Positions 50,686-57,879 of a stretch of 64,000 nucleotides of DNA are shown piece by piece. The stretch comes from Microbacterium oleivorans. GTDB taxonomy: Bacteria > Actinomycetota > Actinomycetes > Actinomycetales > Microbacteriaceae. The stretch covers positions 1,278,766-1,342,765 of the forward strand of contig NZ_MAYO01000003.1 of the NCBI RefSeq assembly GCF_001691565.1, given 5' to 3'. Under the pieces are notes generated by a model, which was not told the origin of the DNA, searched no databases, and saw only the letters and a program-made list of their open reading frames with translations. The position numbers and the translations under genes were made by a program. The number at the start of each line of letters is the position of its first letter. The stretch's first letter is position 1.

Positions 50686-51278
50686 GGGGTACCGTGGTGA
50701 TCGTCGGTCGACACGGCGAGCTCCGCTCCGGCGTGGGCGAGCTCGGCGAGCGCGGCGTCACTGGGCGCGGGCGCGACGCCGGCGATGAGGTCGGTGAGGA
50801 CGCGGACGCGGCGTCCGTGCGCGATCGCGTCGAGGGCCGACGCACGCACGCAGTGGTCGGTCGCGATCCCGGCGACATCGATCTCGACGACCCCGTGGGC
50901 GGTGAGGATGTCGGCCACTGTCCCACCGGCATCCGTCACCCCTTCGAACAGCGAGTAGGCAGGGACCCCCTGCCCTTTCTTCACGTGGTGGGTGACGGCA
51001 CTCGTGTCGAGGCCCGGGTCGTAGTCGGCGCCGGGAGTGCCGGCTACGCAGTGCACGGGCCAGGAGTCGACGAAATCCGGCGTCGGTGAGAAGTGGCCGC
51101 CGTTGTCGCCCTCGCCGTCATGCCAGTCGCGCGAGGCCACGATCACGTCGTAGTCGGCGGCATGCGCGGCCAGATGCGCGGTGATCGCCGCCGCGACCGC
51201 GTCACCTCCGTCAACGCCCAGGGCGCCCCCCTCGGTGAAGTCGTTCTGCACATCGACGATGAACAGGGCTCGAGTCAT
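50682..51278 (-). CDS. pncA: Nicotinamidase PncA
   Basis: 198 residues. Deamidates nicotinamide to nicotinate for NAD salvage. Asp9, Lys100/101 and Cys143 (DHCVRASALDA) form the catalytic triad; Asp51, His53 and His62 in SRDWHDGEGDNGGHF are the metal ligands. Start at 51278 has a TACTCT box 6 nt upstream, so leaderless. Divergent from the DUF3054 gene across a 61-base shared promoter region. First gene of a run of minus-strand genes with tiny gaps. Confidence 0.93.
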   Translation of the reverse strand: MTRALFIVDVQNDFTEGGALGVDGGDAVAAAITAHLAAHAADYDVIVASRDWHDGEGDNGGHFSPTPDFVDSWPVHCVAGTPGADYDPGLDTSAVTHHVKKGQGVPAYSLFEGVTDAGGTVADILTAHGVVEIDVAGIATDHCVRASALDAIAHGRRVRVLTDLIAGVAPAPSDAALAELAHAGAELAVSTDDHHGTP

Positions 51279-51284
51279 GAGTCG

Positions 51285-51290
51285 AGAGTA
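51285..51290 (-). promoter_or_regulatory. -10 box of leaderless promoter (pncA)
   Basis: TACTCT on the minus strand lies 6 nt before the ATG at 51278. Confidence 0.6.
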
Positions 51291-51327
51291 CGACGGGCGG
51301 GCCCGCGGTGCGCGCAGCCCACACGAC

Positions 51328-51333
51328 TACCCT
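51328..51333 (+). promoter_or_regulatory. -10 box of leaderless promoter (DUF3054 gene)
   Basis: TACCCT lies 6 nt before the ATG at 51340. With the pncA box 37 bases away on the other strand, the two -35 positions coincide, so the promoters are back to back. Confidence 0.55.
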
Positions 51334-51339
51334 GACGGA

Positions 51340-51729
51340 ATGGCCTCCCCCGAGCGCACCGCCCCCACGACCGGCAGGATCCTCGCGGCGTTCGGCATCG
51401 ACGTCGCCCTCGTGGTGATCTTCGCCGCGATCGGACGGGCGAGCCATGACGAGGCGCCGATAGCCGGACTCGCGACGACGGCCGGCCCGTTCGTCGCGGC
51501 GCTCGTGGTCGGGTGGATCGCCTCCCTCGCGTGGCGGGCGCCGCGGGCGGTCGTCCGCACCGGCGTCCCCGTCTGGATCGTCACGGCCGCAGGCGGCATG
51601 GTCCTCCGCGCTGTGACGGGTCAGGGCGTGCAGCTCGCCTTCGTCATCGTCGCGGCATCCGTCCTGCTGCTCATGCTCGTCGGATGGCGCCTCGTCGCCG
51701 CGCTGATCGCACGGCGACGCGCCCGCTGA
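51340..51729 (+). CDS. DUF3054 membrane protein
   Basis: 129 residues with four membrane helices (about 13-33, 44-62, 73-92, 99-122). The ILAAFGIDVALVVIFAAIGRASHDE and TAGPFVAALVVGWI segments are those of the DUF3054 family common in Actinobacteria; function unknown. Start from the leaderless TACCCT box; the open frame extends back to 51181. Its stop is one base from the MMPL stop on the other strand, convergent. Confidence 0.85.
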   Translation: MASPERTAPTTGRILAAFGIDVALVVIFAAIGRASHDEAPIAGLATTAGPFVAALVVGWIASLAWRAPRAVVRTGVPVWIVTAAGGMVLRAVTGQGVQLAFVIVAASVLLLMLVGWRLVAALIARRRAR

Positions 51730-53895
51730 TCAGTCGTCGACGCGCGCGAGCTTCGACGGCCACCAGATCCGCTTGCCGATGTCGTAGGCGAGGGCCGGCA
51801 CGAGGAGCGAGCGCACGATGAACGTGTCGAGCAGGACGCCGAAGGCGACGATGAAGGCGAGCTGGACCAGGAACAGGATCTGGATGACGCCGAGCGCGGC
51901 GAACGTGGCCGCGAGCACCAGTCCGGCCGACGTGATGACCCCGCCCGTCGCGACCAGTCCGCGGAGGATGCCGCGACGCGTCCCGTGGTGGATCGACTCC
52001 TCCCGCACGCGAGACATGAGGAAGATGTTGTAGTCGATGCCGAGCGCGACGAGGAAGACGAACCCGTAGAGCGGGACCGCGGGGTCGCCGCCGGGGAACC
52101 CGAACACCTCTGTGAAGACGAGCGCGCTGACGCCGAGCGCCGCCGCGAACGACACGATCACGCTGAGGATCAGGAGAACCGGGGCGAGGATCGACCGCAG
52201 CAGCAGCATGAGGATGAGCAGCACGACCACGAGGATGACGGGGATGATGACCGTGCGGTCGCGGATCGACGTGTCGTTGGTGTCCAGATCGACGGCGGTC
52301 GTCCCGCCCACGACGGCATCGAGCGTCGTCCCGGAGATCGCCGCGCGCAGGTCTCGGACCGTGTCCTCGGCCGCGAGGGAGTCGGCGGCATCCGAGAGGG
52401 TCGCGACGAGCATGACGTCGCCGCCGTCGACCGTCGGTGCGGGTGCGGGCGTCCCGGGAGGACCCTGCGCGGTGAGCACCAGCGCACCGCCCTCGACGGC
52501 GACATCCGCCTGACCGGAGGGTGCATCGGCGGTCACGATGCCCACCGAGTCGATCCCCGCCTGGTCCGCCACGAGCTCAGCGGCCTCCGCTGCCTCATCC
52601 TCGGGCACGATCACGTAGAGCGGGCTTCCCGATCCGGCGGGGAAGTGCTCGGCGAGTACGGCCTGCCCGTCCCGGGCCTGCGAGGCACCGAGGACGAGTT
52701 CGCTCGCGGGAACACCGTCGGCCTTCAACTGGGTCACGCCGACGGATGCCGCGAGCAGCACCACCGTGGAGAGGATCCAGACGATCCGCGCGCGGCGCGC
52801 GACGAAACGCGCGAGTGTCGCCCACAGGCCGCGGGCGGGCTGCGTGAGGTCGGCGGGGAGCTCGGTCATGCCGGACTTGGGGATGAACGGCCAGAAGGCC
52901 GCGCGGCCGACGAGCGCGAGAAGCGCCGGGAGGAAGGTGAGAGCCGAGAGCATCGCGAACGCGATCCCGATCGAGGCGATGGGCCCGAGCGCGCGGTTGC
53001 TCGCGAGATCGCTGAGGAGCAGGCAGAGAAGCCCCGCGATGACCGTCCCGCCCGACGCGAGGATCGGTTCGACCGACCCCTTCCAGGCGTCCGTCGCGGC
53101 ATCCCATCTCCGTCGTCCCGCGCCGATCGCCTCGCGGAACCGGGCGACGTACAGAAGGGCGTAGTCGGTCGCGGCGCCGATCACGAGGATGAAGAGGATG
53201 CCTTGCACCTGGCCGTTGAGGACGACGATCTCCGCCTTCGCGAGCCACCACACGCTCAGCAGCGCGACGCACAGGGCGAACACCGAGGTCAGCAGGACGA
53301 GGATCGGCAGCAGCGGCGATCGGTAGACGATCACGAGGATGACGAAGACGGCGCCGAGCGCCACGAGCAGCAGGAGGCCGTCGATGCCGGTGAACCCCGT
53401 CGCGAGGTCGGCGGTGAACCCCGCCGGTCCCGTCACCCAGGCGCTCAGCCCGTCGCGTGCATCGGCGGCGACGAGGTCCCTGACCTCGCCGACGACGTCG
53501 GTCACCTCGCCCGACGCGTCGATCGAGACGACGATCTGCGCCGCTTCACCGTCGTCGGACGGGATCGCGGGAGACACCTCCTGGACGCCCTCGAGGTCGC
53601 CGATCCTGTCGGCGACGGCCTGGACGTTCTCCAGCTGCGCGGTGTCGAGCGCGCGGTCCGCGTCGAAGACGACGAGCGCGGGGATCGCATCCCCGCCGAG
53701 GAAGTCGCCGAGACGCTCCTGCACCTGAGTCGATTCCGCGCTCTGCGGAAGGAAGCTCGATTGGTCGTTCGTCGAGACCTCGTCGACCTTGCCGAAGTAC
53801 GGGCCGCCGAGGGAGCCACCGGCGAGCCAGATGACGACGAGGACGAGCGGCAGCGCGACGCGCAGCCAGCGGGAAGGCGTCGATGCGGGAGACAT
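51730..53895 (-). CDS. MMPL-family transporter
   Basis: 721 residues, about eleven or twelve helices in two repeats of a large extracytoplasmic loop (about 40-175 and 400-520) and a bundle, as in RND-type MMPL proteins. The long loop contains the sequence NDQSSFLPQSAESTQVQERL and the helices bear the VTDYALLYVARFREA and GIDYNIFLMSRVREE motifs, whose acidic and tyrosine residues carry protons. Exports lipids, siderophores or drugs in relatives. Leaderless with an operator over its -10 box, so inducible; no regulator gene is adjacent. Confidence 0.93.
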   Translation of the reverse strand: MSPASTPSRWLRVALPLVLVVIWLAGGSLGGPYFGKVDEVSTNDQSSFLPQSAESTQVQERLGDFLGGDAIPALVVFDADRALDTAQLENVQAVADRIGDLEGVQEVSPAIPSDDGEAAQIVVSIDASGEVTDVVGEVRDLVAADARDGLSAWVTGPAGFTADLATGFTGIDGLLLLVALGAVFVILVIVYRSPLLPILVLLTSVFALCVALLSVWWLAKAEIVVLNGQVQGILFILVIGAATDYALLYVARFREAIGAGRRRWDAATDAWKGSVEPILASGGTVIAGLLCLLLSDLASNRALGPIASIGIAFAMLSALTFLPALLALVGRAAFWPFIPKSGMTELPADLTQPARGLWATLARFVARRARIVWILSTVVLLAASVGVTQLKADGVPASELVLGASQARDGQAVLAEHFPAGSGSPLYVIVPEDEAAEAAELVADQAGIDSVGIVTADAPSGQADVAVEGGALVLTAQGPPGTPAPAPTVDGGDVMLVATLSDAADSLAAEDTVRDLRAAISGTTLDAVVGGTTAVDLDTNDTSIRDRTVIIPVILVVVLLILMLLLRSILAPVLLILSVIVSFAAALGVSALVFTEVFGFPGGDPAVPLYGFVFLVALGIDYNIFLMSRVREESIHHGTRRGILRGLVATGGVITSAGLVLAATFAALGVIQILFLVQLAFIVAFGVLLDTFIVRSLLVPALAYDIGKRIWWPSKLARVDD

Positions 53896-53917
53896 ATGTC
53901 TAGATTATCTAGATATA
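53895..53917 (-). promoter_or_regulatory. Operator overlapping the leaderless promoter of the MMPL gene
   Basis: A 23-bp near-palindrome TAT-g-TCTAGA-TTA-TCTAGA-t-ATA (one mismatched pair) covers the -10 box TAATCT (minus strand, 53902-53907), which lies 6 nt before the ATG at 53895. The AT-rich TCTAGA repeats are the usual size for a MarR or TetR dimer site, and bound protein would block RNA polymerase. Confidence 0.75.
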
Positions 53918-53939
53918 CGCTTTTTCAGCAATACGATCT

Positions 53940-54338
53940 TCAGGCGGATCCGACCCGGAGGAAGTACGCGACGAGCGAGAGCGCCGAGGCGAGGAGACCG
54001 AGGACCAGTCCGCCAACGGCCAACCCGGTGAGGAGCTTCAGCGCGGGGGGTCGGCGAGTGAACCGCATACGGTCGTGCCAGCCGTGCCGGTACCAGATGT
54101 GAGCCGTGTGCTCAGCGTTGACGCGATGGCGATCCTCGTCCGCGATCGGAGCCGAGTTCACCTCGCCGTCGCTGTCGATCCAGCGCACGGTGCGGCCGTC
54201 CTCGTCGAGGTATGCCTCTGCGGGAAGCCAGCTGCCGTCGGAGGCCCACACGATGACGGCAGCGACACCGACGGCGACTGCCGCGCCGAATCCGACCCAC
54301 GTGAAGATCTCGAGAATCGCATCGAGGGCTTGTGTCAC
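53940..54338 (-). CDS. Small membrane protein of unknown function
   Basis: 132 residues with two membrane helices (about 12-32 and 100-125) around a hydrophilic region (about 35-95) rich in charged residues with a tryptophan/histidine cluster (WIDSDGEVNS, HIWYRHGWHDRMRF). No recognised family. GTG start. Between the MMPL gene, whose regulatory region begins 20 bases further, and tRNA-Thr. Function unknown; a role with the MMPL exporter is possible only by position. Confidence 0.75.
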   Translation of the reverse strand: MTQALDAILEIFTWVGFGAAVAVGVAAVIVWASDGSWLPAEAYLDEDGRTVRWIDSDGEVNSAPIADEDRHRVNAEHTAHIWYRHGWHDRMRFTRRPPALKLLTGLAVGGLVLGLLASALSLVAYFLRVGSA

Positions 54339-54358
54339 CCGTGTGTCCTCTGTTCTGG

Positions 54359-54431
54359 AGCCACCTAAGGGAATCGAACCCTTGACCTATTCATTACGAG
54401 TGAATCGCTCTGCCGTCTGAGCTAAGGTGGC
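54359..54431 (-). tRNA. tRNA-Thr (anticodon CGT)
   Basis: 73 bases forming a full cloverleaf: acceptor GCCACCT with AGGTGGC, anticodon stem ATTCA/TGAAT with loop CTCGTAA (anticodon CGT), T arm AAGGG-TTCGATT-CCCTT, discriminator T. CCA is not encoded. Confidence 0.96.
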
Positions 54432-54499
54432 GCGCTTCGCTCGCGCGTTGCACGATCATCGATCCTACAGGGTCCGGAGCCATGCTGCGAACGCGGGCC

Positions 54500-56062
54500 T
54501 CACGGCGCTTCGCATCGGAGGTCTCCCTCGGGCACCGTGTCGTGCTCGAAGTACGCCACGACGGCGTCGTCGATGCACGCGTTCCCCTTGTTGAAGCCCG
54601 TGTGCCCCTCCCCCACGCGGGTGAGCAGGATGCCCGAGCTCAGCTGTTCCGCGAGGGCCGCGGACCACTCGTACGGGGTCGCGGGGTCGTTGGTCGTTCC
54701 GATCACGAGGATCGGCGCAGCGCCCTCGGCGTGGATCTCGTCGCGGGTTCCCGTCGGCGGATACGGCCACGCGTCGCACAGGCTGACGTCGGAGGACCAG
54801 TACGGCGCGAAGGTCGGCGCCTTCTCCGCGACCTCGTCGTTCGCCCGGGTCACGACGTCCGCGGGGTCGGCGGGATAGTCCATGCAGTTGTACGCCGAGA
54901 ACGCCTCGGTCGAGTTGTCGAGGTACGTCCCGTCGTATCGGTTGTAATACCGGTCGACGAGCTCGAACATCTCGTCCGGATCGCCCTCGAGGACGCCGGT
55001 GAGCGCCGATGACAGGACGGGCCAGTTGCCCTCGCTGTAGAGCGCCGAGACGACGCCGGTGACGAGGGAGTCGGCTCCCAGCATCCGACCGTCGCTCGCC
55101 GCGAGCGGGCTGGCGTCGACCGCTGCCAGCGCGTCACCCATCTGCTGCCGAGCGTTCGCGACCGTTCCGGTGAACGGACAGTCCGACCCCGTGAGGCAGC
55201 GAGCGAGGTAGGCGTCGAACGCCGATTGGAACCCCGCCGCCTGTCGGGCGCCGACGATCGCGCTCGGGATCGAGGGGTCGAGCCCGCCGTCGAGGACGAC
55301 CCGACCGACGTTCTTCGGGAACAGGTCCGCGTACGTCGCGCCGAGGAACGAGCCGTAGGAGTACCCGAGGTAGGAGAGCTTCTCGTCGCCGAGGACCCCG
55401 CGCAGCAGGTCGAGGTCGCGCGCGGCGTTCTGCGTCGTGATGAACGGCAGCAGACCATCGCTGTTGACGTCGCAGGCGCGGGCGAAGGACTCCGCCGACG
55501 ACTCCTGCTCGGACGTCCGCTCAGGCGTGCCCCGGGGCGCCGAGGGGATGTCGAACAGATACCGGTCCATCGCCGCGGGATCGAAGCATCGGACGGCCGT
55601 GGACCGCCCGACGCCCCGCGGGTCGAAGCCGACCACGTCGTAGCTGTCGAGGAGTTCGTTGCCGACGGCGAAGCTCGCCGCCTGCTGCACCATGTCGACA
55701 CCGCTGGCGCCGGGGCCGCCGGGATTCACGAAGAGCGACCCTGTGGCCTCACCGCTCGAGGCGAGGCGGACGATGACCGACAGCCGGATGTCTTCCCCAC
55801 CGGCATCCGACCAGTTCTCGGGGGCGGTGATGGACGCGCAGTAGTAGTCGCCGTCGTCGACGCCCCGGCAGCTCTTCCAGTCGACCTTCTGCCCGTAGTA
55901 GCGCTCGAAGCCGGCCGGAGCACCCTGGGTGACCGGGGTGCGGTGCGGCGACGGCGCCGGCGCCGGCGCGGACGACGTCGGCGTGCAGCCTGCGACGAGG
56001 GCGATGGCGGCGCCCGCGGCCATCACCGCGGCAGCGGCACGGCGCCACACCCCGCGGGTCAC
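54500..56062 (-). CDS. Tripeptidyl-aminopeptidase-like alpha/beta hydrolase lipoprotein
   Basis: 520 residues. Lipobox ALVAGC (Cys26), mature chain with the alpha/beta hydrolase triad: nucleophile Ser234 in GYSYGSFLG, Asp in TTNDPATPYEW and His in GEGHTGFNKG, plus the TAP-like C-terminal domain and oxyanion-type VNPGGPGASGVDMVQ. Relatives (SlpD/SlpE, TAP) remove tripeptides or hydrolyse esters outside the cell. GTG start overlaps the holB stop by 4 bases, an unusual coupling of an exported hydrolase to DNA replication genes; the operon may simply be read through. Confidence 0.92.
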   Translation of the reverse strand: MTRGVWRRAAAAVMAAGAAIALVAGCTPTSSAPAPAPSPHRTPVTQGAPAGFERYYGQKVDWKSCRGVDDGDYYCASITAPENWSDAGGEDIRLSVIVRLASSGEATGSLFVNPGGPGASGVDMVQQAASFAVGNELLDSYDVVGFDPRGVGRSTAVRCFDPAAMDRYLFDIPSAPRGTPERTSEQESSAESFARACDVNSDGLLPFITTQNAARDLDLLRGVLGDEKLSYLGYSYGSFLGATYADLFPKNVGRVVLDGGLDPSIPSAIVGARQAAGFQSAFDAYLARCLTGSDCPFTGTVANARQQMGDALAAVDASPLAASDGRMLGADSLVTGVVSALYSEGNWPVLSSALTGVLEGDPDEMFELVDRYYNRYDGTYLDNSTEAFSAYNCMDYPADPADVVTRANDEVAEKAPTFAPYWSSDVSLCDAWPYPPTGTRDEIHAEGAAPILVIGTTNDPATPYEWSAALAEQLSSGILLTRVGEGHTGFNKGNACIDDAVVAYFEHDTVPEGDLRCEAP

Positions 56063-57213
56063 TGTGTTCGTCCCGTCGCGACGGTGATCAGCATGCCCTC
56101 GAGGGCGAGGGCCGGGGCCGCGTTGCCTTGGAGGTTGGTCCGGGTGAGCGCGATCGCGTCGAGCACCGTCAGTGTGTGCTGCGGCGTCCAGGCTGTCGCG
56201 AGCGAATCGATCTCGGCCGTGAGCTCGCGGTTGATGAGTTCGGTGTCGCGGCCGAACTGGCGCATGAGCGTGTCACGGTAGAGCGACTCGAGGTCGGTGA
56301 GCACGCGGTCGATCCCGTCGCGGAGGCTCCGCGTCGCTCGACGCTTCTGCTCGTCTTCGAGCGCACTGACCTGGCTTCGGACGGCGGGAGGCACCGCGCT
56401 TCCCGGCGAGACGCCGAGGGTCCGCAGCAACGCTTCGCGCTCGCTCTCGTCGCGCTCGGCCGTCAGCGCCTTGGCGTCCTCGGTCGCGGACTGCACGATC
56501 GCGGCCGCGATCTCGACCGCATCGCCGACGCCGCGGACACCCAGCACCCCTCGCAGGGTTCGTTCCCGGCGTTCTCGCGACGCGGCATCCGTCGCCAGTC
56601 GCTGCGCCATTCCGATGTGACGCTGGGCGAGCCTGGCCGACTGCTCGGCGACGGCCTCGTCGACTCCCGTGCGCTGCACGATGAGTCGCGCGACATCGGC
56701 GACATCGGGCTCACGCAGCCGGAGGATCCGCACACGAGAGCGGATCGTGGGCAGAAGATCGGCGTCGCTGGGTGCGCAGAGGATCCAGACCGTCTGCTCG
56801 GGGGGTTCTTCGAGAGCCTTCAGCAAGACGTTGCTCGTGCGCTCGACCATGCGGTCGGCGTCCTCCATCACCATGACGCGGTACCTGCCGAGGGACGGCG
56901 AGAAGTAGGAGCGCTCGACGAGCGAACGGGCGTCTTTGATCGAGATGATGACGCCCTCGGTGCGGAGGGCCGCCAGATCGGGATGGGTCCGGGCCATGAC
57001 CTGGCGCATGGCGTTCTCATCGCCGGGTTCGGCGATGAGCGCCGCCGCGAAGGCGTACGCGAGGGTGGAGCGCCCCGATCCGGGCGGACCGGTGATGAGC
57101 CACGCGTGCGCCAGTTGCGAGGGGTCGGATGCCGCGGCCCGTAACTGCGCGACGGCCTCGTCCTGGCCCCAGACCTCGCCCCACGGGAGCGCGCCGACGG
57201 TGGTGGAGGTCAT
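56059..57213 (-). CDS. holB: DNA polymerase III subunit delta' (HolB)
   Basis: 384 residues. AAA+ clamp-loader subunit with Walker-A-like ITGPPGSGRSTLA, the VMVMEDADRM Walker B position, the sensor segment TSNVLLKALEEPPEQT and the SRC-like IRSRVRIL. The zinc-binding cysteine cluster that normally lies between Walker A and B is absent; the segment PGDENAMRQVMARTHPD has replaced it. Length and C-terminal helical part fit delta'. ATG at 57213 follows a TAGGCT box 7 nt upstream; 30 bases after the tmk stop, so it has its own leaderless promoter as well as operon read-through. Confidence 0.92.
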   Translation of the reverse strand: MTSTTVGALPWGEVWGQDEAVAQLRAAASDPSQLAHAWLITGPPGSGRSTLAYAFAAALIAEPGDENAMRQVMARTHPDLAALRTEGVIISIKDARSLVERSYFSPSLGRYRVMVMEDADRMVERTSNVLLKALEEPPEQTVWILCAPSDADLLPTIRSRVRILRLREPDVADVARLIVQRTGVDEAVAEQSARLAQRHIGMAQRLATDAASRERRERTLRGVLGVRGVGDAVEIAAAIVQSATEDAKALTAERDESEREALLRTLGVSPGSAVPPAVRSQVSALEDEQKRRATRSLRDGIDRVLTDLESLYRDTLMRQFGRDTELINRELTAEIDSLATAWTPQHTLTVLDAIALTRTNLQGNAAPALALEGMLITVATGRTQ

Positions 57214-57220
57214 GCCGTTC

Positions 57221-57226
57221 AGCCTA
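57221..57226 (-). promoter_or_regulatory. -10 box of leaderless promoter (holB)
   Basis: TAGGCT on the minus strand lies 7 nt before the ATG at 57213, inside the 30-base tmk-holB gap. Confidence 0.6.
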
Positions 57227-57243
57227 CGAGGTGACGGCGACGC

Positions 57244-57879
57244 TCAGGACGAGCGTGTGGACAGACACTCCGCCACTCGCTCGCGGATCGCCTCGGCTAT
57301 GGCGTCGATCGGTTGCGTCGCGTCGACGACGAGGAAGCGGTCCGGTTCGGCGTCCGCCAGTGCGAGGAACGCGGAGCGGACCCGCTCGTGGAACGCGGTC
57401 TTCTCGGCTTCGAGCCGGTCGAAGGGCTTGTCGGCGGCATCCAGCCGCTCCCGCGCGGTCGCCGGGTCGACGTCGAGGAGCACCGTGACGTCGGGCAGAG
57501 CACCCTCGGCCGCCCACAGCGACAGGTCGCGGATCTCGCCGCCGTCGAGCACCCGCCCGGCACCCTGGTAGGCGACCGAGCTGTCGAGGTAGCGGTCCTG
57601 GATGACCACCTCGCCACGGGCGAGGGCCGGTCGCACGTGCATAGCGACGTGGTGCGCGCGGTCGGCGGCGTACAGGAGCGCCTCGGCGCGCGGGGCGATG
57701 TCGCCGCGGTGGTGCAGCACGATGTCGCGGATCAGCACGCCGACCTCGGTTCCGCCGGGTTCGCGCGTGCGGACGACGCTGCGACCCTGCTCACGGAGCC
57801 ATTGCTCCAGCAGGGCCGCCTGCGTCGTCTTGCCCGAGCCGTCGCCACCCTCGAGGGTGATCCAGAGCCCGGAGGTCAC
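57244..57879 (-). CDS. tmk: Thymidylate kinase
   Basis: 211 residues. Phosphorylates dTMP to dTDP. P-loop LEGGDGSGKTTQAALLEQWL at about 8-27, the DRYLDSSVAYQGAGR motif that binds the thymidine, and the LID arginines (DAADKPFDRLEAEKTAFHERVR). Start overlaps the topA stop by 4 bases. Middle gene of topA-tmk-holB. Confidence 0.95.
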   Translation of the reverse strand: MTSGLWITLEGGDGSGKTTQAALLEQWLREQGRSVVRTREPGGTEVGVLIRDIVLHHRGDIAPRAEALLYAADRAHHVAMHVRPALARGEVVIQDRYLDSSVAYQGAGRVLDGGEIRDLSLWAAEGALPDVTVLLDVDPATARERLDAADKPFDRLEAEKTAFHERVRSAFLALADAEPDRFLVVDATQPIDAIAEAIRERVAECLSTRSS

